Part shown: positions 44,262 through 57,241 of the stretch, one piece after another
Layout: each line of letters starts with the position of its first letter
How positions within the stretch are numbered: position 1 is the first letter of the stretch
Assembly (NCBI RefSeq): GCF_042468235.1
Contig: NZ_CP170386.1
Coordinates: forward strand, 1 to 64,000
DNA: 64,000 bases
Direction of reading: 5' to 3'
Source: Lonepinella sp042468235
GTDB taxonomy: Bacteria > Pseudomonadota > Gammaproteobacteria > Enterobacterales > Pasteurellaceae
Made by a program: the position numbers and the translations under genes
The notes under the pieces: generated by a model
The model's input: the letters and a program-made list of their open reading frames with translations, nothing else
Database searches by the model: none
What the model was told of the DNA's origin: nothing

Positions 44262-44277
44262 TGTGATCTCGATCAAA
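44262..44277. promoter_or_regulatory. CRP-like site between gapA and gmk
   Basis: TGTGA, six bases (TCTCGA) and TCAAA match the CRP palindrome TGTGA-N6-TCACA with one mismatch in the second half. It is 141 bp upstream of gapA and 114 bp upstream of gmk; gapA, a glycolytic gene, is the more likely target. An FNR reading is poorer. Confidence 0.5.
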
Positions 44278-44390
44278 TTTTTGGGTTAAATTATTATTGA
44301 AAATTTTTACCGCACTTTATAATTTATAATGATTTTTAGATCGCCTAACGGCATAATAAGAAAAACAATTTAATCATTAAGGGGAAAAGG

Positions 44391-45017
44391 ATGGCTCAAG
44401 GTAATTTATATATTTTATCGGCACCGAGTGGAGCGGGAAAATCATCATTGATTGCAGCGTTGCTAGAACAAGATCAACAAAAAAAAATGATGGTGTCGGT
44501 TTCTCATACGACACGTCAACCCCGACCGAGGGAAATTGATGGTGTGCATTATTATTTTGTGTCTGTGCCAGAGTTTGAAACCCTGATTGAACAAGGGGTA
44601 TTTTTGGAATATGCCAACGTTTTTGGTGGCAATTATTATGGTACGTCTTTGCCGGCGATTGAAAAAAATCTTACCCAAGGGATTGATGTGTTTTTGGATA
44701 TTGACTGGCAAGGGGCGAGACAAATTCGGCAAAAAGTGAGGTCAGTAAAAAGCATTTTTATTTTGCCACCATCCTTAGAAGAATTGGAACATCGGTTAAT
44801 TGGACGTGGACAAGATAGTGAAAATGTGATTGCGCAACGGATGTCAAAGGCTATGGACGAAATTGCCCATTATGATGAATATGATTATGTGATTGTAAAC
44901 GATAATTTTGAGCAGGCTTTGGCAGATTTAAAAAGTATTTTACGAACTGAAAAACTCAGATTAGACTATCAAAAACAGGAAAATCAACACTTAATTAATG
45001 AATTACTAGCAAAATAG
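44391..45017 (+). CDS. gmk: Guanylate kinase
   Basis: Gmk phosphorylates GMP to GDP. The 208-residue protein has the P-loop APSGAGKSSL near 11-20 and the GMP-binding SHTTRQPRPREIDGVHYYFV near 37-56. AAGGGGAAAAGG precedes the ATG. It leads a run gmk-rpoZ-spoT-recG-murI, the conserved gammaproteobacterial order without trmH. Confidence 0.97.
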   Translation: MAQGNLYILSAPSGAGKSSLIAALLEQDQQKKMMVSVSHTTRQPRPREIDGVHYYFVSVPEFETLIEQGVFLEYANVFGGNYYGTSLPAIEKNLTQGIDVFLDIDWQGARQIRQKVRSVKSIFILPPSLEELEHRLIGRGQDSENVIAQRMSKAMDEIAHYDEYDYVIVNDNFEQALADLKSILRTEKLRLDYQKQENQHLINELLAK

Positions 45018-45081
45018 CGTGCAGTTTAGTATTATGTCTCCCCTTTTATTGAAAAAATGTTAACTATTATTGGAGTAAAAT

Positions 45082-45348
45082 ATGGCTCGCGTTACTGTGC
45101 AAGATGCGGTTGAAAAAATTGGTAATCGTTTTGATTTGATCTTAACCGCTTCTCGTCGTGCAAGACAATTGCAGTTAAATCAGCATGAACCTTTGGTGCC
45201 GGAAGAAAATGATAAACCTACCGTGATTGCGTTAAGAGAAATTGAAAAAGGCTTGATTAATAACGAGATTATGAATGCTCAAGAACGTCAAGACGCGTTT
45301 TCTTATGGTGAAAAAGAAAATCAAGCAACAGCATTTGTGACAGAATAA
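45082..45348 (+). CDS. rpoZ: RNA polymerase omega subunit
   Basis: Omega aids RNA polymerase assembly and forms part of a ppGpp-binding site with beta-prime. The 88-residue protein starts MARVTVQDAVEKIGNRFDLILTA, the canonical form with RARQLQ near 26-31. It lies 57 bp upstream of spoT, so a ppGpp-binding partner and the ppGpp enzyme share a locus. Confidence 0.97.
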   Translation: MARVTVQDAVEKIGNRFDLILTASRRARQLQLNQHEPLVPEENDKPTVIALREIEKGLINNEIMNAQERQDAFSYGEKENQATAFVTE

Positions 45349-45405
45349 GTGTGCTGCATTTGCCATGTTGTTAGGCTCGCTGTTTGAAATTTGAGATAAG
45401 TAAAT

Positions 45406-47283
45406 ATGCTTTATTTTGAACCGTTAGAAAAAATTATTCAGGAATATTTACCCACTGAACAAATTGAGTTAATTAAACGTGCCTTTCTTATGGCAAAAGA
45501 TGGTCACCAAGGACAATTTCGTTCCAGCGGTGAGCCTTATATTACCCATCCTGTGGCAGTAGCTTGTATTATTGCAGAAATGCATTTAGATCATGAAGCC
45601 GTGATGGCAGCGTTATTACATGATGTCATTGAAGATACCCCTTATACGGAAGAACAACTGACAGCTGCCTTTGGGAAAAGTGTGGCAGAAATTGTCGATG
45701 GCGTATCGAAATTAGATAAGCTCAAATTTCGTACTCGTCAAGAAGCTCAAGCGGAAAGTTTCCGTAAAATGATTTTAGCCATGACGAAAGATATTCGAGT
45801 GGTGTTAATCAAGCTTGCCGACCGAACGCATAATATGCGAACTTTAGGGTCGTTACGTCCTGATAAACGTCGTCGTATTGCGAAAGAAACGTTAGAAATT
45901 TATAGCCCTTTGGCTCACCGTTTAGGTATTGAACACGTTAAAAACGAGTTGGAAGATCTCTGTTTTCAAGCCATGCACCCACAACGTTATGCGGTATTAC
46001 AAAAGGTCATTCAATTAGCTCGTAGCCGTCATCAAGAATTAATTCAACCGATTTTAGACGAGTTACAAACTCGCCTGCAAAATGTGCCAATTGCTGCTCG
46101 TGTGTTTGGACGAGAAAAACCGTTGTTTTATATTTATCAAAATATGAAACAACGAGAGCAAGAGTTTCGTTCTATTTTAGATATTTATGATTTCCGTATT
46201 GTCGTTAATACAGTAGATGAATGCTATCGTACGCTTGGTATTGTGCATAATTTATATAAACCAAGAGCCGGACAATTTAAAGATTATATTGCCGTGCCGA
46301 AAGCCAACGGTTATCAAGCCTTGCATACTTCTACTATTGGACCGAAAGGCGTGTTAGTGGAAATTCAAATCCGCACTGAAGAAATGGATAGCATGGCGGA
46401 AATGGGCATTACTGCTCATTGGGTGTATAAAGCAGATGGCAAAAATGATACTACGACTGCTCAAATTAAAGCCCAATGCTGGTTACAAAGTTTAATTGAT
46501 TTACAGCAAAGTGCGGGGAATTCTTTTGAATTTATTGAAAGCGTGAAATCCGATTTATTTTCCCATGAGATTTATGTGTTTACACCGAAAGGGCGGATTA
46601 TTGAGTTACCACAAGGGGCAACCGCCATTGATTTTGCCTATGCGGTGCATACGGATATCGGGAATAAATGTATAGGTGCAAAAGTTGATCGCATAGATTA
46701 TCCGCTTTCTCAGCCATTATCTTCAGGACAAACCGTGGAGATTGTTACATCAAGTAGGGCAAGCCCACAAGAAAATTGGTTACATTCTGTGGTAACTGGC
46801 AGAGCGAAATCTAAAATCCGTCAAGAGTTAAAAAATCTTGAAGAACAGACCGCAGTTTCTGTTCATTCCGCTAAACTACGTATTTTGGCAAATTGTTGTC
46901 ACCCGATTTTAGGTGATCCAATTTGTGCCTATGAAGATGAACACAATAGATTGGTTATTCATCATAAAAACTGTGCAACCTTAACCTGTCATCAAGGGCA
47001 TTTCTCAGTGGTAGATTGGGCTGATCATATTATAGACCAGAATTTCGAAGTGGAATTACGCATTGAAATGAAAGAGCAACAAGCCTTAGGTTTTATCATG
47101 ACGGCGTTAGTATTAATGCGAAGTCAGGTGCATAGTATTTGGACGGAAGAAGATGGTCAGAGTAGTTTTGCGGTATTAGTGATAACGACACAAAATACTA
47201 AACATTTAGCTAAAATTATCCGTAAACTTCAACATATTACTGGTGTGGTTAGTGTTGAACGTAATATCAATGCGTTATCTTAG
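45406..47283 (+). CDS. spoT: Bifunctional (p)ppGpp synthetase/hydrolase SpoT, internally shortened
   Basis: SpoT makes and degrades ppGpp in response to carbon, iron and fatty-acid stress. In 625 residues the HD hydrolase domain (His48, His72-Asp73, Glu76-Asp77 in LLHDVIEDT) precedes the synthetase domain (about 230-340, LDIYDFRIVV, AVPKANGYQALHT) and the TGS domain (about 388-450). A cysteine-containing segment with ANCCHPILGDPI (about 495-506) and a C-terminal ACT domain (about 550-625) follow. The helical region normally lying between TGS and that cysteine segment is missing, a loss of about 75 residues relative to E. coli SpoT (702). Reading frame and both catalytic domains are intact. 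Confidence 0.93.
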   Translation: MLYFEPLEKIIQEYLPTEQIELIKRAFLMAKDGHQGQFRSSGEPYITHPVAVACIIAEMHLDHEAVMAALLHDVIEDTPYTEEQLTAAFGKSVAEIVDGVSKLDKLKFRTRQEAQAESFRKMILAMTKDIRVVLIKLADRTHNMRTLGSLRPDKRRRIAKETLEIYSPLAHRLGIEHVKNELEDLCFQAMHPQRYAVLQKVIQLARSRHQELIQPILDELQTRLQNVPIAARVFGREKPLFYIYQNMKQREQEFRSILDIYDFRIVVNTVDECYRTLGIVHNLYKPRAGQFKDYIAVPKANGYQALHTSTIGPKGVLVEIQIRTEEMDSMAEMGITAHWVYKADGKNDTTTAQIKAQCWLQSLIDLQQSAGNSFEFIESVKSDLFSHEIYVFTPKGRIIELPQGATAIDFAYAVHTDIGNKCIGAKVDRIDYPLSQPLSSGQTVEIVTSSRASPQENWLHSVVTGRAKSKIRQELKNLEEQTAVSVHSAKLRILANCCHPILGDPICAYEDEHNRLVIHHKNCATLTCHQGHFSVVDWADHIIDQNFEVELRIEMKEQQALGFIMTALVLMRSQVHSIWTEEDGQSSFAVLVITTQNTKHLAKIIRKLQHITGVVSVERNINALS

Positions 47284-47285
47284 TT

Positions 47286-49367
47286 ATGAGCCTACAACTG
47301 CTTGATGCTATTCCACTCACCACGTTATCAGGCGTTGGAACGGCAGTTTCGGCTAAATTAAGTCGTCTCGGGATCAATAATTTACAAGATCTTTTATTTC
47401 ATTTACCTGTTCGATATGAAGATCGTACTCATATCACGCCCATTGCCGATCTTCGCCCTGAACAATATGCCACCATTGAAGCCGTGGTGCAAACCTGCGA
47501 AGTCCAATTCGGTCGCCGCCCGATCTTAACCGTGAGCCTGTCTGATGGCACATCTAAAATCATGCTGCGTTTCTTTAATTTTAACGCAGGAATGAAAAAC
47601 AGTTTCCAAATCGGTGTGCGAGTGAAAGCCTTTGGTGAAGTGAAACGTGGTCGTTTTATGGCGGAAATTCATCACCCCGAATACCAAATTATTCGGGATA
47701 ATCAGCCTTTGCAATTAGATGAAACGCTCACGCCCATTTATGCCACCACGGAAGGCTTAAAACAAAATTCCTTACGCAAACTCACTGATCAAGCTATTGA
47801 ATTATTAGACAAGATTCAAATTGTTGAGATTTTGCCTAATGAATTTAATCCAAATCCTTTTAGCTTAAAAGATGCCATTCGCTTTTTACATCGTCCACCG
47901 CCCGATATTTCGCTAGAAATACTCGAAAAAGGGCAACACCCTGCTCAAGTGCGGTTAATTTTTGAAGAATTATTGGCGCATAATTTAGCAATGCAAAAAG
48001 TTCGTTTGGGGACACAACAGCATTATGCTTTGCCCTTGAATTATCAAACGGATTTAAAATCCCGTTTTCTGGCTCAATTACCGTTTAAACCGACCAAGGC
48101 ACAAAGCCGAGTAATGTCAGATATTGAGCAAGATTTGGCATTGGAACACCCCATGATGCGATTAGTCCAAGGGGATGTAGGATCGGGCAAGACACTGGTG
48201 GCAGCCCTTGCTGCCTTAGTTGCTATTGATAACGGCAAACAGGTCGCCTTAATGGCACCGACTGAAATTTTAGCAGAACAACACGCCCAAAATTTCCGCC
48301 GTTGGTTTGAGCCGTTGGGGATTGAAGTGGGTTGGTTAGCAGGTAAAGTAAAAGGCAAAGCTCGTACCGCTGAATTGGAAAAAATCCAAACTGGAGCGGT
48401 TCAAATGGTGGTCGGCACTCACGCTTTATTTCAACAAGAGGTGGAATTTGCCAATTTAGCTTTAGTAATTATTGATGAGCAACACCGTTTCGGCGTACAT
48501 CAACGCTTAATGTTGCGAGAAAAAGGCGAAAAAGCAGGCTTTTATCCGCACCAATTAATTATGACCGCTACGCCAATTCCGAGAACGCTGGCAATGACGG
48601 TGTATGCGGATCTTGATACGTCCATCATTGATGAACTGCCCCCTGGGCGAACGCCAATTACTACGGTGGTGATGTCCGAAGAACGCCGAGCGGAAATTGT
48701 GGCACGGGTGCATAATGCTTGCACGCAGGAAAAACGCCAAGCCTACTGGGTCTGCACCCTGATTGATGAAAGCGAAGTGTTAGAAGCTCAAGCTGCTGAA
48801 GCCATTGCGGAAGATTTGCGTAAGGCGTTGCCACAATTGCGTATCGGTTTAGTCCACGGACGGCTAAAACCTGCGGAAAAACAAGCCATTATGCAATCGT
48901 TTAAAGATGCTGAGCTGGATTTGTTGGTGGCGACTACGGTGATTGAAGTGGGCGTGGACGTGCCGAATGCCAGCCTGATGATTATTGAAAATGCCGAACG
49001 GTTGGGGCTGTCGCAGTTGCACCAATTGCGTGGACGGGTTGGGCGTGGCAGCACCGCTTCGTTTTGCGTGCTAATGTACAAACCGCCGTTGGGTAAAATT
49101 TCGCAAAAACGCTTGCAGGTGTTGCGAGACAGTCAAGACGGTTTTGTGATTTCCGAACGAGATTTAGAAATTCGCGGGCCGGGGGAAGTGCTAGGTACCA
49201 AACAAACGGGCGTGGCGGAATTTAAAGTGGCGAATTTAATGCGAGATCGCAAAATGATCCCCACCGTGCAACATTATGCCAAACAGCTGATTGTAAAATG
49301 CCCTGATGTGGCGGATGCATTGATTAAACGCTGGTTAAATAATAAAGAAATATATAGTAACGCTTAA
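47286..49367 (+). CDS. recG: ATP-dependent DNA helicase RecG
   Basis: RecG remodels stalled replication forks and branched DNA. The 693-residue protein has an N-terminal wedge/OB domain (about 50-145), then superfamily-2 helicase motifs: Walker A GDVGSGKT near 293, DEQHRFG (DExH-type) near 397-403, TATPIPRT near 425, and GRVGRG near 595-600. It starts 2 bp after spoT and is translated in the same operon. Confidence 0.97.
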   Translation: MSLQLLDAIPLTTLSGVGTAVSAKLSRLGINNLQDLLFHLPVRYEDRTHITPIADLRPEQYATIEAVVQTCEVQFGRRPILTVSLSDGTSKIMLRFFNFNAGMKNSFQIGVRVKAFGEVKRGRFMAEIHHPEYQIIRDNQPLQLDETLTPIYATTEGLKQNSLRKLTDQAIELLDKIQIVEILPNEFNPNPFSLKDAIRFLHRPPPDISLEILEKGQHPAQVRLIFEELLAHNLAMQKVRLGTQQHYALPLNYQTDLKSRFLAQLPFKPTKAQSRVMSDIEQDLALEHPMMRLVQGDVGSGKTLVAALAALVAIDNGKQVALMAPTEILAEQHAQNFRRWFEPLGIEVGWLAGKVKGKARTAELEKIQTGAVQMVVGTHALFQQEVEFANLALVIIDEQHRFGVHQRLMLREKGEKAGFYPHQLIMTATPIPRTLAMTVYADLDTSIIDELPPGRTPITTVVMSEERRAEIVARVHNACTQEKRQAYWVCTLIDESEVLEAQAAEAIAEDLRKALPQLRIGLVHGRLKPAEKQAIMQSFKDAELDLLVATTVIEVGVDVPNASLMIIENAERLGLSQLHQLRGRVGRGSTASFCVLMYKPPLGKISQKRLQVLRDSQDGFVISERDLEIRGPGEVLGTKQTGVAEFKVANLMRDRKMIPTVQHYAKQLIVKCPDVADALIKRWLNNKEIYSNA

Positions 49368-49393
49368 TGTGCGGTGTTTTTTGAGAAAATTTT

Positions 49394-50173
49394 ATGACAA
49401 CGATACTTTTATATGATTCTGGAATGGGCGGCTTAACCATCTATGATGCGGTTCGCCATCATTTTCCTAACGCACGCTATTTGTATTGCTTGGACAACGC
49501 CTTTTTCCCCTATTCGGAAAAATCCACGTCCCTATTAATTGAACGAGCGGAAAAAATCGTGGGAACATTAGCCGAGCAATTCGCTATTGATATGGTGGTG
49601 GTGGCGTGCAACACTGCCAGCACGGTGGTATTGCCTGCCTTGCGAGCCAAATTTGCCTTTCCCGTGGTGGGGACGGTTCCTGCCATTAAACCTGCCGCCA
49701 AATTATCGCAAACTAAAGTCATCGGTTTGTTAGCCACGAAAGGCACGATAGAACGGGATTATGTAACTGACTTAATTGAAAAATACGCCCCCGATTGCAC
49801 CGTGGAAAAAATCGGCTCCACTGCGTTAGTGGAAATGGCAGAACAAAAACAACAAACGGGAAAACTGGATTTATCCCGTTTAGCCAACGAAATTAAACCG
49901 TGGCAACATATCACCGCACTCGACACCGTGATTTTAGGCTGCACCCATTTCCCCCTAGTGAAAGACGAATTACACCAATTATTACCGCAAGTGAAATACT
50001 TCGTCGACCCAGCCGAAGGCATCGCCAATCGGGTCGCCAGTTTATTGGCAGACGTGAGCGATGCAACCGCAGACAATATCGCTTTTTGTACCCAACGCCC
50101 CGATGATTTTCAGCAGAAAGAAAAGGTGTTAAAGGATTGGGGGTTTATGGAGTTGCGATTGTTGGCGGTGTAA
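49394..50173 (+). CDS. murI: Glutamate racemase
   Basis: MurI supplies D-glutamate for peptidoglycan. The 259-residue protein has the cysteine-centred motifs DSGMGGLTIYDAV near 8-20, VVACNTAST near 69-77 and GCTHFPL near 182-188, with catalytic Cys72 and Cys183. It starts 26 bp after recG in the spoT-recG operon and is followed by a strong terminator. Confidence 0.96.
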   Translation: MTTILLYDSGMGGLTIYDAVRHHFPNARYLYCLDNAFFPYSEKSTSLLIERAEKIVGTLAEQFAIDMVVVACNTASTVVLPALRAKFAFPVVGTVPAIKPAAKLSQTKVIGLLATKGTIERDYVTDLIEKYAPDCTVEKIGSTALVEMAEQKQQTGKLDLSRLANEIKPWQHITALDTVILGCTHFPLVKDELHQLLPQVKYFVDPAEGIANRVASLLADVSDATADNIAFCTQRPDDFQQKEKVLKDWGFMELRLLAV

Positions 50174-50201
50174 AAAAAACACGCCTTGGGGCGTGTTTTT
50201 T
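50173..50201 (+). terminator. murI terminator
   Basis: AACACGCC, a four-base loop and GGCGTGTTTTTTT form a strong Rho-independent terminator overlapping the murI stop codon. Confidence 0.92.
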
Positions 50202-50208
50202 TGGGGGG

Positions 50209-50592
50209 CTACTTTTTATTAGCCATTTTTTTAAAGTCGTTCCAATTATGGCAACCTGTTCCTTGAGAATTAGTTTTACAAGATTTTTTCCATTTTAACA
50301 GTTCTTTAAGATAGATTGTTTGTTCTTCTATTGGCTTGTCTCTAGTTATCTGCAACATTAAATAGTATGTTTTAGCATCAGGATTTCCTTTTTCTAACAG
50401 ATCAAGTTCATATTGCATAGCGATAGCATCCATATTCTCCTGTTCAGACTTTGAACTTGGTAAAAGGAATTGTTCATTCTCAATGGCTTTTTCAACACGT
50501 TGCAATTTTTGTGTATCGCTAATAGCCAATGCAGAAGAACTGTTTAGTGCGAAGAAGGCGGTTAATAAGGCGGTGGCAGTGAGTTTTTTCAT
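50209..50592 (-). CDS. Small exported protein of unknown function (pair member 2)
   Basis: This 127-residue protein has a signal peptide MKKLTATALLTAFFALNSSSALA and a helical mature part. A Cys pair near the C-terminus (KSCKTNSQGTGCHNW) may form a periplasmic disulfide. Its start overlaps the stop of the upstream gene by 4 bp (ATGA), so the two are coupled. No family is recognised. Confidence 0.75.
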   Translation of the reverse strand: MKKLTATALLTAFFALNSSSALAISDTQKLQRVEKAIENEQFLLPSSKSEQENMDAIAMQYELDLLEKGNPDAKTYYLMLQITRDKPIEEQTIYLKELLKWKKSCKTNSQGTGCHNWNDFKKMANKK

Positions 50593-50996
50593 TTTCTTTC
50601 TCCATTTAAGATGTCTAATTTATCAAGATAGGCTCTGCCGTTAAGTTGGCTTTGTTCCCAAAGACGGCAGCTGGTTAGATTGTGTTTTTCCACGCAATTT
50701 TGCTCAAGCTCAAAAACCGCTCGAATTACGTCTTCTTTTGTAGATTTAGTACCGTTTTCTTCAAAAAATTTAATGGTGAGTGGATAAGTATCTACATAAC
50801 CTAGATAACCTAATCCTGTTGGATTACTTTTTTTAGCAAGTTTAAGAGAGAGTGCTTTTACTTCATCAAAGTTGCCTTGTTGGGCATATTTTTGTAGTTG
50901 AGCAACGTCCGCTTGATCTTCTGTTGTATGAGTGTAAGCCAACGCACTTGTACAAAATAAGGCAGAAAATAGCGCGGTTGCGATTAGTTTTTTCAT
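50589..50996 (-). CDS. Small exported protein of unknown function (pair member 1)
   Basis: This 135-residue protein has a signal peptide MKKLIATALFSALFCTSALA and a helical mature part with a Cys pair (QNCVEKHNLTSC). The leader is nearly the same as in the downstream gene, and both have a late C-x(8)-C-type pair, suggesting a diverged duplication. AAGGAAAT precedes the ATG. No function can be assigned. Confidence 0.75.
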   Translation of the reverse strand: MKKLIATALFSALFCTSALAYTHTTEDQADVAQLQKYAQQGNFDEVKALSLKLAKKSNPTGLGYLGYVDTYPLTIKFFEENGTKSTKEDVIRAVFELEQNCVEKHNLTSCRLWEQSQLNGRAYLDKLDILNGERK

Positions 50997-51136
50997 CAGT
51001 ATTTCCTTATTGTAGTGGATATCAAAGAATGGTTTTAACGTAAAAGATTAAAACGAACGCATAATAACATTGTTTTTTTTTTGTACAATTTGTTATTATT
51101 TTAACCGCTTTATTTTTGAGCAAAACTCCAGTAATC

Positions 51137-51170
51137 AAAGGCACTCAATGACGGTTGGGTGCTTTTTTTT
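51137..51170 (+). terminator. Orphan terminator upstream of the rrn promoter
   Basis: GCACTCAA, a six-base loop and TTGGGTGC followed by eight T form an apparent Rho-independent terminator. No plus-strand gene ends here; it may end an unannotated small RNA, or insulate the rrn operon. Confidence 0.65.
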
Positions 51171-51231
51171 ACGTAGTTTGGTTAAATCGCAATCGAATAA
51201 AGGAATTTTTCACTTTTTTTGCAAAAAACAC

Positions 51232-51259
51232 TTGCAAAGGATTCTGAGATCTCTATAAT
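51232..51259 (+). promoter_or_regulatory. rrn operon promoter
   Basis: TTGCAA (51232-51237), a 16-bp spacer and a consensus TATAAT (51254-51259), followed by a GC-rich discriminator CGCCCC, form a stringently controlled rRNA promoter. The AT-rich stretch upstream (51205-51230) may be an UP element. It lies about 255 bp before 16S. Confidence 0.8.
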
Positions 51260-51339
51260 ACGCCCCACACAACGACGCACAGTTGTGAAAACTGAAACTT
51301 TCTAACGTGCGTCGTTTTATTTTCGCTAAAATAAGCGAA

Positions 51340-51353
51340 CGTTCTTTAACAAT
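51340..51353 (+). promoter_or_regulatory. rrn leader boxA antitermination site
   Basis: CGTTCTTTAACAAT matches the boxA core (TGCTCTTTAACA) used by the Nus-factor rRNA antitermination complex. Confidence 0.75.
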
Positions 51354-51518
51354 TTATCAGACAATCTGTGTGGGCACTTGTTGATTGACTAGTTTTAAAA
51401 AATTAAATAAAACTTGAAGTCTTAATAGGTGCTTAACTTAGAAATTCATTAACTTTTTGTTCTTTTGGGAATGAAAAGAAAGATTTAAAAGCAAGCAGTT
51501 TATTGAGCGATCGAACTT

Positions 51519-53057
<1,539 letters not shown>

Positions 53058-53207
53058 CCCAAAACGAGCGACAATAAGTGTCCACACAGATAGTCTGATA
53101 AAAAGTAGAAAAGAAAGAAAAAAGACCGCACTTTTGACTGCTTACTAGGTCGAGCAACATGAAAAAGGAAGTGCGAAAGAAAAGACAATAGATACTCTTT
53201 ACCTGTT

Positions 53208-53283
53208 GTCCCCATCGTCTAGAGGCCTAGGACATCGCCCTTTCACGGCGGTAACCGGGGTTCGAATCCCCGTGGGGACGCCA
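53208..53283 (+). tRNA. tRNA-Glu (anticodon TTC)
   Basis: This 76-base tRNA in the 16S-23S spacer has an acceptor stem GTCCCC-A/T-GGGGAC, anticodon loop CCTTTCACG and encoded CCA. It is nearly identical to E. coli tRNA-Glu. Confidence 0.97.
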
Positions 53284-53308
53284 ATTAAAGATGATTTATT
53301 TATCTTAC

Positions 53309-53320
53309 TGTTCTTTAAAA
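53309..53320 (+). promoter_or_regulatory. boxA-like site in the 16S-23S spacer
   Basis: TGTTCTTTAAAA resembles boxA. Such a second boxA before 23S is normal in enteric rrn operons. Confidence 0.6.
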
Positions 53321-53484
53321 AATTGGAAACAAGCTGAAAACTGAGAGATTTTCGGGTTAATTGACGAAAGTGAATTAACACAAGAAAGTCTGAGTAGAAG
53401 AAAAAATCTTGACTGAACAAAAGCAGTCAAGTGTTTAGTTGAAACGCAATATCAATTGTTCTAAAAAAACATTTGAGGTTGTAT

Positions 53485-56379
<2,895 letters not shown>

Positions 56380-56535
56380 TACAACGCTCAAGTGTTTTTG
56401 GGTGGATTAAGCTAAGAACTAAATAAAGCAGTACAGACAAAAGAAAATCGAACAGACAGCTTGTTTCAAATTTTAGAAGAAGACTAAAAAATAAGTAGGG
56501 TCGTGATTTAAAAGGCCCAATCATCAAAGGAATAA

Positions 56536-56652
56536 TCCTGATGGTCATAATGCAGTAGCGCCACCTGAACCCATGCCGAACTCAGAAGTGAAATGCTGTA
56601 ATGCCGATGGTAGTGTTGGGTTTCCCAATGTGAGAGTAGGTCGCCATCAGGG
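56536..56652 (+). rRNA. rrf: 5S ribosomal RNA (copy 1)
   Basis: The 5' and 3' ends TCCTGATGG and CCATCAGGG form the terminal stem, and the interior has the conserved CCATGCCGAACTCAGAAGTGAAA. Ends are approximate within 1-2 bases. Confidence 0.93.
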
Positions 56653-56653
56653 A

Positions 56654-56705
56654 TTTATTTGTTTAATTCATTTTTGTTGAGTGAATTAAACAAATAAAAT
56701 TTTTT
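56654..56705 (+). terminator. Terminator-like hairpin between the two 5S genes
   Basis: A perfect 17-bp inverted repeat (TTTATTTGTTTAATTCA at 56654-56670 and its complement at 56682-56698) with an 11-base loop is followed by A and six T. It is AT-rich but has the form of an intrinsic terminator, and it lies between copies of 5S rRNA. It may instead be a processing stem. Confidence 0.7.
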
Positions 56706-56817
56706 GGCAGTCATAGTGCAGTAGTTCCACCTGATCCCATGCCGAACTCAGAAGTGAAATGCTGTAACGCTGATGGTAGTGTTGGGCTTCCCAATGTGAG
56801 AGTAGGTCACTGCCAAT
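56704..56817 (+). rRNA. rrf: 5S ribosomal RNA (copy 2)
   Basis: This second 5S has ends TTGGCAGT and ACTGCCAA and the same interior as copy 1, with scattered differences and a different terminal stem. The T-run of the preceding hairpin abuts its 5' end. It is followed by tRNA-Asp. Confidence 0.9.
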
Positions 56818-56829
56818 TACCCTATTTGC

Positions 56830-56906
56830 GGAGTGGTAGTTCAGCTGGTTAGAATACCTGCCTGTCACGCAGGGGGTCGCGGGTTCGAGTCCCGTCCATT
56901 CCGCCA
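56830..56906 (+). tRNA. tRNA-Asp (anticodon GTC)
   Basis: This 77-base tRNA starts GGAGTGGTAGTTCAGC, has anticodon loop CTGTCAC and encoded CCA. It is nearly identical to E. coli tRNA-Asp. Confidence 0.97.
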
Positions 56907-56941
56907 ACTTATTTAGCTGATTTAATCAGCTCTCTCTTTAC

Positions 56942-57017
56942 AGGGGCGTAGTTCAATTGGTAGAGCGTCGGTCTCCAAAACCGAATGCTGGGAGTTCGAG
57001 CCTCTCCGCCCCTGCCA
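56942..57017 (+). tRNA. tRNA-Trp (anticodon CCA)
   Basis: This 76-base tRNA starts AGGGGCGTAGTTCAATTGG, has anticodon loop TCTCCAAAA and encoded CCA. It is distal in the rrn operon, as the Asp-Trp pair of E. coli rrnC. I see no clear GC-rich terminator in the 200 bases after it. Confidence 0.97.
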
Positions 57018-57192
57018 TTTTATCTCTTTATTATTAATCTGTGAATTTTTCATTCAGTAAATTTATACTTCAAGTATCGTAAATTTGTTGCAAATTTCAG
57101 ATCATTGAGAGTTATTTACTTTAGTGCGGTGAAAAATTCATAATATTTTTAGCTTAATTACTTCAACTAAATTAATGATTTAATTTTTACCT

Positions 57193-57206
57193 TTGATCTG
57201 AGTCAA
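57193..57206 (+). promoter_or_regulatory. FNR box upstream of nrdD
   Basis: TTGAT-CTGA-GTCAA matches the FNR palindrome TTGAT-N4-ATCAA at 9 of 10 conserved bases. It lies 87 bp before nrdD, a gene for anaerobic ribonucleotide reduction that FNR activates in E. coli. Confidence 0.75.
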
Positions 57207-57241
57207 ACTTTCGTCATATTTTTAACTTGAATTTCATGATT

